Notes under the pieces: generated by a model
What the model was told of the DNA's origin: nothing
Database searches by the model: none
The model's input: only the letters and a program-made list of their open reading frames with translations
Program-made: the position numbers and the translations under genes
In this document: positions 12,504-24,092 of the stretch, in pieces
Numbering within the stretch: the first letter of the stretch is position 1
Layout: each line of letters starts with the position of its first letter
Assembly: GCA_010015745.1 (NCBI GenBank)
Contig: ML978157.1
Span: 349,713 to 413,712 of the forward strand
Reading direction: 5' to 3'
From: Setomelanomma holmii
Taxonomy: Eukaryota; Ascomycota; Dothideomycetes; Pleosporales; Phaeosphaeriaceae
DNA: 64,000 nt

Positions 12504-15407
12504 ATGAGCAACGACGTGCCGACGCCCATCTCGGACGACGAGGTCGTGGCCCTCGCAAAGGCTGCCTTCGACCACTCCCGCAGCGACATCAGAGCCGCAG
12601 CCGAGTCAGCACCGCGCGAGCTCCAGCAGCAGCAGCCGGGCATTACCATTGACCTTGGGCACAAGAGTATCGCCCGCCTACCTGACGAGGTCATCGATGT
12701 CATCCGCGCGGAGATTGAGAGGTGCGCCTGCCCAATGCCTCCTTGAGGGGCACTGTGACAAGGCACGAGACATGCTGATACTCGCAGGCTTGCCCTCTCC
12801 CACAATCTCCTCACCACTCTGCCGTCTCGCCTCATAGAATGCAAGCGCCTCCGCTACCTCAATGTGCGCTACAATGCCATGCGCGAGTTCCCCGAAGCCG
12901 TATGTTGTCCCGCCATTTGGTAGCACCAAAAGTGCTGACACAACCAGATCCTCGAAATGACCTCACTGGAGATCCTCGATGTCAGCAGGAACAGAATCAG
13001 ATCCATACCGTCCAGAATTGCCAACTTGACGTCACTCAAAGTGCTGGCGATTGCGAAGAACAAGATCGAGGAGCTGCCCGTGTGCCTGGGCGACCTGAAC
13101 ACAATGCAGGTTCTCAAGCTTGACGGAAACCCGCTTGTTTTCCCGCCCCCAGAAGTCTGCACCATCAAAGATGGCGCCCCTTCGCCCGCGAATGAAAATG
13201 AACGAGATTCCGTCATTGCTACTCAGGTGAAGCGATTTATGCGCCAACAGGCATCGAAGGAAAGACAGCGCCTTGAGTTGGAGAGGTTGCGCGTGGAGTC
13301 TTCGGGTGACGAGAGCTGGACAGAAAGCAACCCTGAGACGCCACGGCCGTCGAAGCGCGCGAACGGGGTACGATTCCCGGTCCGGCCAAGTATAGGCAAC
13401 CTGGAGGGCTTTACAAATGGAAAGTTGGACTCGCCCGGACTGCCTCCGCCTCCCATCCCCACCAGGTCCCACTTCCGCGTTTCGTCACAGGCAAGCAATG
13501 GCTCAACTAAGCGAACGCCGGTCTCTCCCCTCGTCTTGACAAACGGAAGCAACGAGCGGAACAGGAGCCAGAGCGAAGGCTCAGGACCTTCGACCCAACG
13601 CCAAAAGCGCATGGGCATATACACCAAGCAGGCCTCCGAGCTCGGGCCGGTCGATGAACTTCGCAGGACCAGTCACTTTCGCGGCTTCAGTCAGGGCATT
13701 GTCGTTCCTGCCAACTCTCTCGCGAATGGCATGTCTGGACCAGCAACAGCCATCGGCTATGGCGATACCGGAACTGTCAGATCACTTGCAAATCGTCCCC
13801 TATCCGACGTCCGTGAACATCGACGAGGGTCTCGTGCACCAGATATCGTCGTCGAGGCTGCCAAAAACTTTCTCTATGCCATCTCCTCGCTCCATGACTG
13901 CGTCTCGCACATGGTGCGCTCGATCAGGATGACAGCACGAAACAAGGAGATGCTGCGCCGAAAGGAAGACTTTTACCGTCGTTATCAGAAAACCTCCTTG
14001 GATCTTCGAGCTCTGAACGACGTCCTCAGCAAGTTCGACTCTCTGGTTGAAGAAGATGAGGAGGATGCAGAGCGACTGTCCAGGAGCGTGTACATGTATG
14101 CGCTTAGGTGCCTCGATTCGTTCATGTCGATAAGCCTGTCCATCGCTGAGAACAGGATCGAGATTGCCCAGAACGCCAACCCACGCATAGTGCGCACATT
14201 TCTGCTCCTACAGCAGGGCACCTTGATCGAGCTCAGGAATGGCTGTTCGGTTTTAGGCGCACATTTCAAGGTGACACCAGTCAAAAGCCGTAGACCCAGT
14301 GCTGCCGATACATCCACAGTCCGCGCAAAACAGTTCAAAGTGCGACGTTTCCCGACTTCGCCACCGCATAGAAATGGAAACTACCCAATGCCACCGACAG
14401 TTGTATTGCACAGCAACGACACCAGTCGAACGAACACATTGACCAGCATAAGTGCTGCGACGCCTCGATCAGGCGAGTCTACATTCAGTTTGGCCACGAC
14501 TATGTCGCGATCGAACACTCTTACTAGTAGTTTTGACGAGGGAGACGAAGACAGCCAGTTTGGCAGGGTCTATCAGAAGCTCAGAAACGCATGCGACAGC
14601 TGCAACACATCAGTCCCGCAGATTACACAACTACTCAAGGAGCAACTCGATAATCTGAGACGAGAGCTAGACTTGGAACATCCCCGGATCCGAGCGCTCG
14701 CAGGCCTCATTGAGAAGAGTAACGAAGTACAGCAGATGACGATACCCTTGGCTCGACGCTTAGCACAGATGCAGCCGCAAGACAGCTACACCCGAGGCCA
14801 ACCCGAGTTCTGGCAGCATTGCATGGGTTTCATCAAGGTTTGTTTGCCCCTTCTGTTTGTTTCGAGAACGACATCATGACTCACTTTGTTTCAGGCGTGG
14901 GGTGAATTGGCCGCGGCATACACTCAACAAGGCAAAGATCACAAATTGCTGAGCTTCGAGGTGAAACAACTCATGAAGCCCCTGCATCGGACGGTTAAGG
15001 AAGCTAGTCTTGCGATCAACGACTCTCCTTGGAGTCACCTCACGGCGAACAGTTCCGGGCTCATGGGCCCACCCAGCCTATCGTCCATAACATCTCGAAC
15101 CCCGGCACCCAGGTTTCTTGGAAGGCCCACGATGGTCTCGGGCGGTGGTCCTTCCTTTCCAGGCCCCATCAATACCTCCCTACCAGCAATGGGCTCTGGG
15201 TTCCCTTCGTCTACAACCAGTTTGAGCTCACAGGGCTCTGGTGGATATCCAACACCAGTCCCTGCAACGCCTTTGAGTGCGGCTCTGGGTGCTGCAGCTC
15301 AAGCTACTGTTCCAAACACACCAGGATTGCGATCGCAGTCCTCCAGCACAGTCAATTTCTTCGAGCGAGCGGATCGCTTGATGTCACAACCCAACCGGCG
15401 CATATGA
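12504..15407 (+). CDS. SOG2: SOG2-like leucine-rich repeat protein of the RAM (morphogenesis) network
   Basis: Exons 12504-12721, 12788-12899, 12948-14837 and 14895-15407 splice in phase (introns 66, 48 and 57 nt) into about 910 residues. Residues about 45-170 form leucine-rich repeats with the spacing LxxLxLxxNxL: LALSHNLLTTLPSRL, LRYLNVRYNAMREFP, LEILDVSRNRIRSIP, LKVLAIAKNKIEELP, MQVLKLDGNPLVFPP. A long Ser/Pro-rich linker follows, then a conserved C-terminal half beginning near VVEAAKNFLYAISSLHDCV and running through FWQHCMGFIKAWGELAAAY. This LRR plus SOG2-domain arrangement is that of yeast Sog2, which works with the Cbk1 kinase module in polarity and cell separation. Family call is strong; the role in this species is inferred. 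The gene end is Ser/Gly/Pro-rich and probably unstructured. Confidence 0.88.
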
Positions 15408-16129
15408 ATGGCAACATGCCTTGGTATATCTATTTCCGTCTTTCCTTTATTTTCCTGTTACATTACCTGCTTTGTTTGCGAAGGATCATCACATCATATT
15501 AGCGATGGCGTTGTCCGGTTTTCACTCATTTGTCTATTATCGGGGCTGCATGTTGACGGTGTTAATGGCTTATGGGCATGAGGTGGGTCGCAGCATGGAA
15601 GGACTTTTTTGCGACCATGAAGAAGCTCAACACAGGCATATGGGCAGCGCGTGCAGTGCGTGTTATTTACTAGACGCTGGCCGTCCATGAGCAGGAGGTC
15701 CTATGCCAGTATAATGTCTAGATCGAACGATTCGAAATGAACAGAGAAATCACCTTATAACGTTCAAATCGTTGAAATACTTTCTTCTGGTTAGTGCAAA
15801 AGTGATGGAGAGGTGCGGCTTAAACAACGGGTTCGTCATTGGACGCTATCACGTGCTGCGCCTCGATCTGCGCCTTCCTTACATCTCTAGCCCCGCGGCA
15901 CCACACTTTCTGAAGCCACTACACCTCGACCACACTTGTGTCACGAATCAATCGTCTCATCGAGATATTGAAGGTGTGTCAACAAGCTTCCGATGCTCTG
16001 TTGTTAGGACTGCGGAACATGCTTACCTTGTTTGTACAGCCTTGACCTATATCAGCCTGGCTTCCTTCCATCCTCAAACTGTCTACAGGCACCGCATCCT
16101 CTGCTTCAAGAACCTAATATCTTCGCTTA
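15408..16129. other. 3' flank of SOG2-like gene, nothing recognised
   Basis: About 720 bases with no coding signal. It marks the transition from housekeeping genes into the decayed accessory region that follows. Confidence 0.5.
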
Positions 16130-17181
16130 GTGCGAGCCGGGATCGTGTACGAGGATCCGGTCGTCTCTATAGCGAGTCCTGGATCCGTATTGCAATTTGA
16201 TCCTACTACTGGATATGACTATAAGCCATTGGAAGATCCTCGTTCGTTTCGACTGCTTCAGATTCTGCCATCATGGAAGCACCCGGGTGGTATCCACTGT
16301 ACACTCCAGGAGTTCGACAGGACAAGCACGGATTGCCCACCATACACGGCTTTTGTCGTATGTATGGGGTAATGCAAGCGACACGCGGTCGATTACAGTG
16401 AACAGTCGGGTGGTATCAATCACAGCGAACTGACACGAAGCTCTCGTATATCTGAGATACGTGTTCCGGAATACTTTCTTTTGGATTGACGCTCTCAGCA
16501 TCAACCAGGATGACCGGAGTGAGCGAGGCCATCAGGTCAATCAGATGAGAGCAATATACAGCGGGGCATCGGAAGTCGTCTCATGGTTGGGTGCAGAAAG
16601 CAAAGATATCGGTCGAGTATTCGCCTTCATAGAAGGAAGAACATGGCCATGGCTGTCCGGGAGACCAGCAGCAGTGTGAGATTCCATCAGACCTGGGAAT
16701 GTCCGAAGCTCTCCCTTACTTGGGCAAGCAATCTTACTGGACTCGCGTGTGGATCGTGCAGGAGCTTATGTCCGCTACGAATGCCACACTCAAGTGTGGT
16801 GCTCACTGCGTTACATGGTCAGCTATCGTCCAGTTTATCAGACAAGTTGGCTGTGATCATTTTCGGTGGCTGGAATGGCCAGAAGAATTTGCACATCCGG
16901 TCGGCACTGTTGTTGGGTGGCTCGACGGCATTACTCAAATGCAGGGTCTCAGCATGTCGCCACCAAGAAGCACGTCCCTCAGATCTGCCTTGCTGCATAC
17001 GAGAACCAAGATGGCGAGAGACCCACGTGACGCAGTTTACGCTATCATTGGGCTTATCGATCTCGGGGCTGGACTTCACATGAGATCTGACTACTCACGG
17101 TCTCCTTTTCAGGTATATTGCGCAGCAATAGGCATTCTGCTCAAAGATATGGACAAGCCGGCGGCAGATAAAAGGTATTAG
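16130..17181 (+). pseudogene. HET-domain (heterokaryon incompatibility) pseudogene
   Basis: Pieces of a HET domain lie in order but in different frames. The first frame covers YDYKPLEDP...FRLLQILPSW...IHCTLQEFDR. At about 16355 a one-base shift moves the reading to SYVWGNASDTRSITVNSR, a stop follows at about 16432 directly before HEALVYLR, and the same frame resumes with FWIDALSINQDD, the hallmark HET signature, then QMRAIYSGASEVVSWLG. A second shift and stop near 16677 precede a third frame with YLGKQSYWTRVWIVQELM and the later DPRDAVYAIIGLID. HET proteins trigger cell death when incompatible hyphae fuse. With at least two shifts and one internal stop this copy cannot make the full protein, and no C-terminal extension is recognisable after 17181. 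Confidence 0.85.
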
Positions 17182-17781
17182 TGGCGCAATCTTTTGCGGC
17201 ACATTGATCAAGGCATACTTCACAAAAAAAAGCACAAGAAATCAGAATCTGAATTGTGCCAAGCTGGAAAGTCTTCGAGACCACATCAGGTTACTACTGG
17301 ACGATTCCAGGGATGAAGATAGCGGCTGGTGGATGGATCCTGCCGAGGTCAGATGGGACTGTGCAGGTCTAGCTTGCGGTATTAGGAATATTATGTGGAA
17401 GTGTGTAGTGAGTTTGCAGTACGAAGCTCATTAGGATCAGTCCCACCTTGACCTAGGATGATCTATGCCGCCATTACCCTGAGCTACGCCATACAGAACA
17501 TCATGTATGAAAGAACATATTGCAAGCTTTCCTTATAAAGCAACGCAGGAGCTGGTGTCTCGACCATTAGATTTGGGAAACACTTCAACCTCTTCCCAAC
17601 ATTATCTCAGAGATTACTCCATTAGATGTAACCACGATATTAGCTCACGTTCGTCTTACATGCAAGCAATGTATGTGTCATGCGAAGACGCTGAGAGTCC
17701 ACAGTATCGTGAATTTCGAGGGCTTCAAGCTCGCCCTCCATCTCAAGCAAAAGCGCGTTTGATGTCAAACGCCTTAGGAAA
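17182..17781. other. spacer between two pseudogenes
   Basis: About 600 bases with short chance frames only. It may hold further decayed HET gene sequence, but nothing aligns by eye. Confidence 0.4.
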
Positions 17782-18353
17782 CTACTCCGGCTTCTTCCCC
17801 AACTCCATCACCTGCACCAGCGCCTCCGCGCTTCGGAAAGCCCACGCCATACCATATCCGTTCACACACACCTGTGCCCAGAGCCCATCTTCGCTAGGAA
17901 GAGCACCGACAACCGGCAAACCATCCTTGGACACACAAGTGATACCCGACCAATCTTTCAGCACGGTAGTGGTCTCGCCTCAGTTCTTGTAACCATACAC
18001 TGTGCGTCCTACGCGATGCAGATGGGTTTCATTGCGATAGCTGCTCCGAAGATGCCAGAGCCGATGATTACATAGTCGAATGCCTGGTCTGTGGGAAGCT
18101 CGTCAGTAGTACGCAGATTTGCAATGCGATGTTCTGGGACCTGCCAGTAAGACACTGTAGGGTTGGGGACTGGAAAGCTTTGCGCAGTAAGCACTAATTG
18201 ATCGATGTCGTCTCTCCTATGGCCATTGAACGAAGGAGGACAGCAATAGCTCATGTTATTGGGATAAGGTCGCCAAAAATCAGCAAATTGACCAAAGATA
18301 TCATCATAAAAAGGCAAGGTGGCTCTCAAGTCATATGTGTAGAGGAACAACAC
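17782..18353 (-). pseudogene. FAD-dependent oxidoreductase (DAO fold) relic with internal deletion
   Basis: On the minus strand the first part (18353 down to 18009) carries a typical fungal N-terminus: FPVPNPTVSYWQVPEHRIANLR and then the dinucleotide-binding motif YVIIGSGIFGAAIA, after which the frame ends. Without any intervening body, the sequence continues at 17964-17782 with the C-terminal hallmark of the same family, WSGITCVSKDGLPVVGALP, then GLWAQVCVNGYGMAWAF and a short helix. The roughly 300 residues that should separate these ends, including the substrate-binding half, are missing. The relic therefore looks like a full gene that lost its centre in one deletion, followed by small decay (a stop at the join). 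It is not expected to encode an active oxidase. Confidence 0.75.
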
Positions 18354-19174
18354 AAGTCAGCCTATGTTCATTTCCAGGATTTATATGCCTCCTCAACCGC
18401 AACGCGCGACTCTCCATTGCTGCGCAATAGACGCGGTGTTATGTCGATCTTGGCTTTCTCGAGAGCAAGAAGGATTCGTAGTCCGCTTAGCTTTGGAAAT
18501 TGGCATGCAGCCAAGAGCGATGTTACTCATGTGAGCTGAGGAAAGCCGCGAGCCAGGTAGATAGCGCAACAAGCTGAGTGAATATGTGAGTGAAAAATGG
18601 GGGAGGAGTGTTATTGAAGATGGATGGTTGCCGGTGGAGCCTTGCCAAGACACTACTCCATTGATACCTACGCATCATGGCGGCGAAGACGGAGACTCTA
18701 AGCGCAGGAACAACTCCACAGTAGAGAAGTATTCGGCGCCGCAGTGAACCGCCACATCCCATCGCTATCCTGATTATGTCAGCAATAGATACGCACAGCT
18801 GTGGAGCGGGCTCTGACTGGAGCAATCGGGCCTCTTCAAGAAGCCTAGTTGGAGACCAAAGGCCGATAACGGGCATTGCCGTTGCGTTATCTTTCGGCGC
18901 CGAAGCATGAGGCTGAGATTCAGGTACCGCGCCCGTGAAAGAAGTAGTTACGGTGTTACTCACTTGTGCTAATTGTCGCCGGTGTCAAGCAGATTAGGAC
19001 GATAAATGCATGCCTGGGGTATTCACGGTCAGTGCCAAGGATTCTAAGGGAGTGCATAATCCGGTTCGTGCCTGGATCGTTACTATAAGTAGTAGAGAGC
19101 TTTCCGAAATTTGGGGTGTTGTCGAGGACAAGGTTGATCATTGGAGATCGTAAATATCCCAGAGGCCTGTCATC
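18354..19174. other. spacer, nothing recognised
   Basis: A 146-codon frame on the minus strand (18523-18963) has no recognisable domain. The 3' part should contain the promoter of the PheC-like gene. Confidence 0.4.
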
Positions 19175-20208
19175 ATGGTCAATTCTGCATCAGTGCTTGC
19201 TGCAGCTTACCTGCTCATCAGCCCGCTTGTCAGCGCCTCATCTGCAACTCCTGCAAAGAATGAGCATGAATACAAGACGTCGTCTTCGAGGTAACGAGCC
19301 ATATTGTAGCAGCCTACACAATGTGATCGGCTAACTTTTCTGCAACTACTCGGTACCTACTTCATTCTCATATGGCAACATCACCTCCATCCTGGATAGG
19401 ATCCAGTCGCGCGGCTACCTGAAAGTCGGCACAACGGGAGACTGTGTGTAATGCCGACGTACGCAGTGCATGTGAGACACTTACTGACTTCGTACACCGA
19501 ACTTTAGACAAGCTTTTCTCATACAAAGTGACCAACCGACCCGCTCTACCCGCCACTCCGGTCATCAACACCACCTACATCGGCGCGGATCTCGACCTCG
19601 CGCAGGCGCTGTCAAACTCGCTCTCTCTTCCGCAACACATTGATTTTGTTCCCACCATCTGGGCGAATCTAACTGCAGACATCACCGCACAGAAATTCGA
19701 CATTGCCATGAGCGGCGTCAGCATCACGCTAGCTCGTGCCTCAAAGGCCTTCTTTTCGACCTCCATCCAACGCGTGGGCAAGGCAGCCTCTGTGCGATGT
19801 GCAGACCTCGCCAAATTCTCCTCACTAGCGGCCATTGACGCGGCTGGAGTCAAGGTGGCTGTCAACCCAAGCGGTACCAACGAGGCATTTGACCGCGCCA
19901 ACTTGAAAACAGCCACGATAGTCTTGGTGCAGGATAACAATGCAGTCTATCAGGCTGTAATAAACGGCCAGGCTGATGCCATGATCAGCGATATCATCGA
20001 GGTTGAATTACAGGTTCGATTGCATCTTGGGACGCTGTGCGTTGTCCATCCGGATGCGGCGTTCACGTTTGAGGAACTGGGCTACATGATTGGACGAGAT
20101 ACCGTGTGGAAGCAGTATTTGGACACTTTTGTGCATATTCAGCTGGGAAGTGGCAACTGGAACCGTACGCTGGAGAAGTGGATGTCGTATCAATGGCCGT
20201 CTGTATAG
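19175..20208 (+). CDS. secreted cyclohexadienyl dehydratase-like protein (bacterial PheC / solute-binding fold)
   Basis: Exons 19175-19290, 19400-19443 and 19508-20208 splice in phase to 286 residues. The first intron (109 nt) has a CTAAC branch site whose first downstream AG is the acceptor; the second is 64 nt. Residues 1-22 form a signal peptide (MVNSASVLAAAYLLISPLVSA). The mature part follows bacterial cyclohexadienyl dehydratase closely: RGYLKVGTTGDY, GADLDLAQALSNSL, FVPTIWANLTADI, KFDIAMSGVSITL, VAVNPSGTNEAFDRANL, DAMISDIIEVELQ and CVVHPDAAFTFEELGY. In bacteria this periplasmic enzyme turns prephenate or arogenate into phenylpyruvate or phenylalanine and belongs to the SBP_bac_3 fold. 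A fungal copy with introns and a secretion signal suggests old transfer from bacteria. It may alternatively be only a ligand-binding relative. It sits among pseudogenes yet its frame is intact. Confidence 0.8.
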
Positions 20209-20980
20209 TTGGGTTAGGAACGTTATTTTATATATTCAAAAGTGCCGATCATAAAGCTGTCTCCCCTTTGCAGCGACTTATGTGCCACAATATCCTATCA
20301 ACAGGCAGGTTGCATGTTCGATGAGCAACTTCTCCGAAGTAGAACACCCTCGAGCGAATCAGTAGCGGCATTATGTGGCAATGCGCAATCATCATCTGTA
20401 TCTGTTCCAGACACTTATCAGGCCTACAAAAAGTTCTCCATGCTCGGTCAAGAGAATACCTTCGGGCTGTAAGTTGCCTGAGTAGCTAAAACGTATACAT
20501 GCTTGCTTGAAGTCAAGAAAAGCTTTGCCCACCCTACAGTGCCGCTGTAACGCGCGCTTATACCTCCTCTTTGTCACCAGCGACATCGCCTGATACTGTG
20601 CCGACGTGGCCATTTTACACGATGAACATGTGGCTCAAGCTTTGTCTTGTAGAGGCTGGTGAGGCTAACTCGAAGAGGAAAACAAGTCCTCGTAATTTTC
20701 ACGACTATAGCGAACTGGAGGTACATCGGTGTCTACTAGGTTTCCCGGGCAAGTTACGGCGTGTATAAACCATTCATGTACAGTTGAGGGATTCGATTGT
20801 TGCAAGTAAGGATATGTACAGGTTTTAGTAGCCGAGGAACGCCGCAACAATGGTATCGGCGCAGGCGGAACCACGCGAGGACCATGTTCCAAAGATACCC
20901 CCTTGCAAGCTTCCCACCTAGACTTTAGGTATCAACGCCCCAACCAACGATATTCGGCCTTCTTCGGCCCCAATCCACGC
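20209..20980. other. intergenic, nothing recognised
   Basis: About 770 bases between converging genes, with short unremarkable frames only. Confidence 0.5.
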
Positions 20981-23340
20981 TCATTTATTCGCCCTACTCT
21001 CCCTCCCAATAAGCGGATTCTCCCCCTTCGCGTACTTCGAATCGCTCTCCAGCGTCTCATCCGGCTTATCTGCGACACCGGTATTCAGCAAAATGCCCAT
21101 CTCAAACATTTCTCTGCACGCTTCATCACCATCAATACTCGCAAGGGTAGACTTACCGTGTCTAGCGTACAAATGGTACTCCTCGTCAGCGTACTTGCCT
21201 ACGCGACCGCTCTCCACCTCCTTGCGTGTGAGCTGGAGCTTGTTCTTCGGTAGGCCCATGGAGCCGAGGAAGTGGACCGAGTTCTTCCACTCAGTCTCTT
21301 TGCGCGCGGACGACCAGTGCAGTTCTTCGCCCATGATGTCGATGACTTGGGGAAGCGCTTCGAGCGCGGCTTGGGCGTTGAGGAAGGCGAGACGCATGCG
21401 GCGGGCAACCACATCGGTGGCGGTTTGTGCATACTCGTGGCGGACGCAGTAGCGGACTTCGCCGTCAATGTAAGGGTAAAGACCGGAGATCTTCTTGCCG
21501 CGGACAGGAAAGCGCTGTTCGGTTGGAGCGGAAAGAGCGGCGACGGTCCATGCACGGTCGCCATATGCCTGGCAGAGGTACTTGGCGACGTCGGTCTCGA
21601 TGCCGTAGTGTTGGATCAGGTTGATGAAGAGGGTTTTGGAGTAGCCGTGGGCACCGACGAGTCTGACGCGGTGGGTCTGGCAGGTGCCGTCGAGAGGAGC
21701 CTCGTCCCTGACCTGAGTTCCGCTAACAAGCGTTGCATCAGTAAGTGGCTTGGTCTTCAGGCCAAACTCCTTGATGGCTTCATCCACTGTTTCTTCAGCC
21801 ATTTGACGGTAAGTCGTCCATTTGCCGCCAGAGCAAGTAAGGAGACCAGAAGGAGATGTGGTAACGAGATGGTTTCGGACAAGGCCTTCAGTCTTGGGCG
21901 CCTTGGGGTCTTTGACCAGAGGGCGGATACCGGACCATGCAGCAAGGACGTCGCCACGCCTGACATTAATCTCGGGCTGCAAGTAGCGCTTGACTTCCTT
22001 TAGAATCCAATCGATCTCGTCCTCGCCCGCTACAGGGTTCTGAGTGATATTGCAAGCGGTGTCGGTTGTACCAGCGATCGTATTGCCTTGCCATGGCAAG
22101 AAGAAGATCACACGACCGTCAGATGTGTTTGGATCGATAAGACCCATATTTGAGGGACTGTAGAAGCCTGGAAGAATGACGTGGACACCAGAGCTGGGCG
22201 CAACAATTTCCTCTACCTTCTGGTCGTCCATCTTACGGATCGAATCGGTGAACGGTCCGGTAGCGTTAATGATGCCCTTGGCTTTGATGGTGAATTCTTC
22301 ACTCTTCTTGCCGTCCAAGTCTGCAATACAATCTCTGGCCTTTGCACCGCAAAGCTTGCCCTTTGCGTCCTTCTCCAGGCTGGTGACCTCTAAATGGCTA
22401 ACAACATTCGCTCCGTATAGTGCAGCAGTCATAGCTATTGAAACGTTCATCCGAGAGTCATTGTGTGCACCATCTAGTACTGTCAGCTTGCGATCTCATG
22501 CGCTCGCAACGCGACTGACCGTAGTATACCAGAGCTCCGACCAAGCCTTCCTTCTTCAGCATAGGGAATGCATCCAAAGCTCGGCTCTTTGTCAAGAAGT
22601 ACGACTTCTCGATATTCTCTGAGCCAGCGAGGAAATCATAAAACTTGGTCCCAGCCCAAAAGTACGGCGCCTGCCACCATTTCTGAAGCGGAATCATGAT
22701 CGGGAGCCATTGTGACAGATGTGGCGCGGTGTCCAAGAAATATCGGCGTTCGCGGAGGGCTTCGACAACAAGGGCGTATCTTGACAGTAATTCAGTAATG
22801 GTTTGAAACAGGCTCTCGAGATACGCACTGATTGTAGTCCAAGTTCCAGACAGCCTTTTCCAAATATCGCACACCTCCGTGTACAAGCTTCGTACTTTTA
22901 CTGCTCGTTCCACTACTGAAGTCATCCCGCTCGACGAGCGCAACTTTCAAACCTCTTGTAGCGGCATCAAGCGCAATTCCTGCGCCTGTTGCACCACCAC
23001 CAATGATTAACAGGTCATATGGGTCTTCTCCCGCATTATCCTCAGACGCAGGAGATGCGCCACTACCAAAAAGCTTCCTCGCCTTGTCCGCAACGTTCAA
23101 AATGACACCACCACTTCGCTTGAGTGCCGCAATTTGCTCCTCTCTGCTCTTCACTTGGGGGAAATGCGGCGGTCGGAAGACGCCTCCTTCGCCGTATGTC
23201 GGTGGCGGGACGGCCGCAGCTTCTGTGCCAGGAATATCTCGGGGACGGTATGCGATGTAAAGTGCTGTGCTAGCGACGGCACCAGCACCAGCTGTGTACA
23301 GCAATGGCTTGAGGATACGACTTCCTTGTCTTGCAGCCAT
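20981..23340 (-). CDS. GUT2: mitochondrial FAD-dependent glycerol-3-phosphate dehydrogenase
   Basis: Exons 23340-22829, 22779-22520 and 22473-20981 join in phase to 754 residues, with introns of 49 and 46 nt. The N-terminus is mitochondrial-like with one hydrophobic segment (LLYTAGAGAVASTALYIAY). The FAD-binding motif is YDLLIIGGGATGAGIALDA, followed by the family signature SSGTSSKSTKLVHGGVRYLE. After the second splice the conserved YYDGAHNDSRMN appears, then GPFTDSIRKMD and GRVIFFLPWQGNTIAGTTD. The enzyme oxidises glycerol-3-phosphate to dihydroxyacetone phosphate on the outer face of the inner mitochondrial membrane and passes electrons to ubiquinone, serving glycerol use and the NADH shuttle. 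The C-terminal domain (YIDGEVRYCVRHEYAQTATDVVARR) is complete, with a charged extension after it. Confidence 0.96.
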
Positions 23341-24092
23341 GATGCTAAATCTTCCTCTTCTTCCAACCCAACGGATAGATTCGTCCCCTGAAGACCTTGG
23401 GGGGAGTCAATCACGAATTGAAATAAAAATAAACCGTCAAAAGAATGCCAGAGGCTCTAGCCTTCACATGTAGATCATTAGCGGCCGCGCTCCGGAGAAA
23501 CAAGCGCTGCATCTCACGTACCTCGAAAACGCCCTAGGACAACATGGAGAGCTGCGCGCTCGTGACTGGCAATTTTTCCGGAGAGTAGGGAGAGGTGTGG
23601 GAGGTGTGGTGGATGCGCGCTGTGGACCGCCAAAGTTTGAACAGACAGCTGCACATGCGATAACGACTGGTGCGCGATGGCGTCGGAGTCGCTCCACTTC
23701 GGCCAACGGAGGTCTATACCGATACTTCGACCGTAATGGTCTTTGAAGGGGACGTGAGGTGTACAAGTGGCTTGAGGCTTATAGCTTTCGTGCGCGGAGA
23801 TATAATGTTGCAGTCATTGAAGTTTGTGAAGCACCTGATGTTCATTCTCAACATTCAGCGACCGTCCAATGTTTGTCGCGTTGAAGCCTCGGTATCCACT
23901 GATCGACCGGATCCGGCAAACGCCCCCCACGTCAAAAGTGCCAAGGGCCCTTTAAGTCGTTCTCATCTCATCTGGGTATGCATGTTGTACATACGTTTTC
24001 ACTTAGGAAGAACAACTTTCAGATCGGTATTGCCACCCTAGGCTTTCCGAATCCTCTTTAGCCATGAGTAATTTATTGAATTGCCTTCTTCC
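23341..24092. other. intergenic; upstream region of the GUT2 gene
   Basis: About 750 bases; the part next to 23340 is the promoter of the dehydrogenase. The rest lies downstream of the SDR gene and shows no coding signal. Confidence 0.5.

Noticed and set aside
19335..19399. Possible loss of the splice acceptor in the PheC-like gene, suggesting a pseudogene
   Set aside because: The GGATAG acceptor at 19397-19399 joins exon 1 in phase and restores the conserved frame, so the gene is intact.
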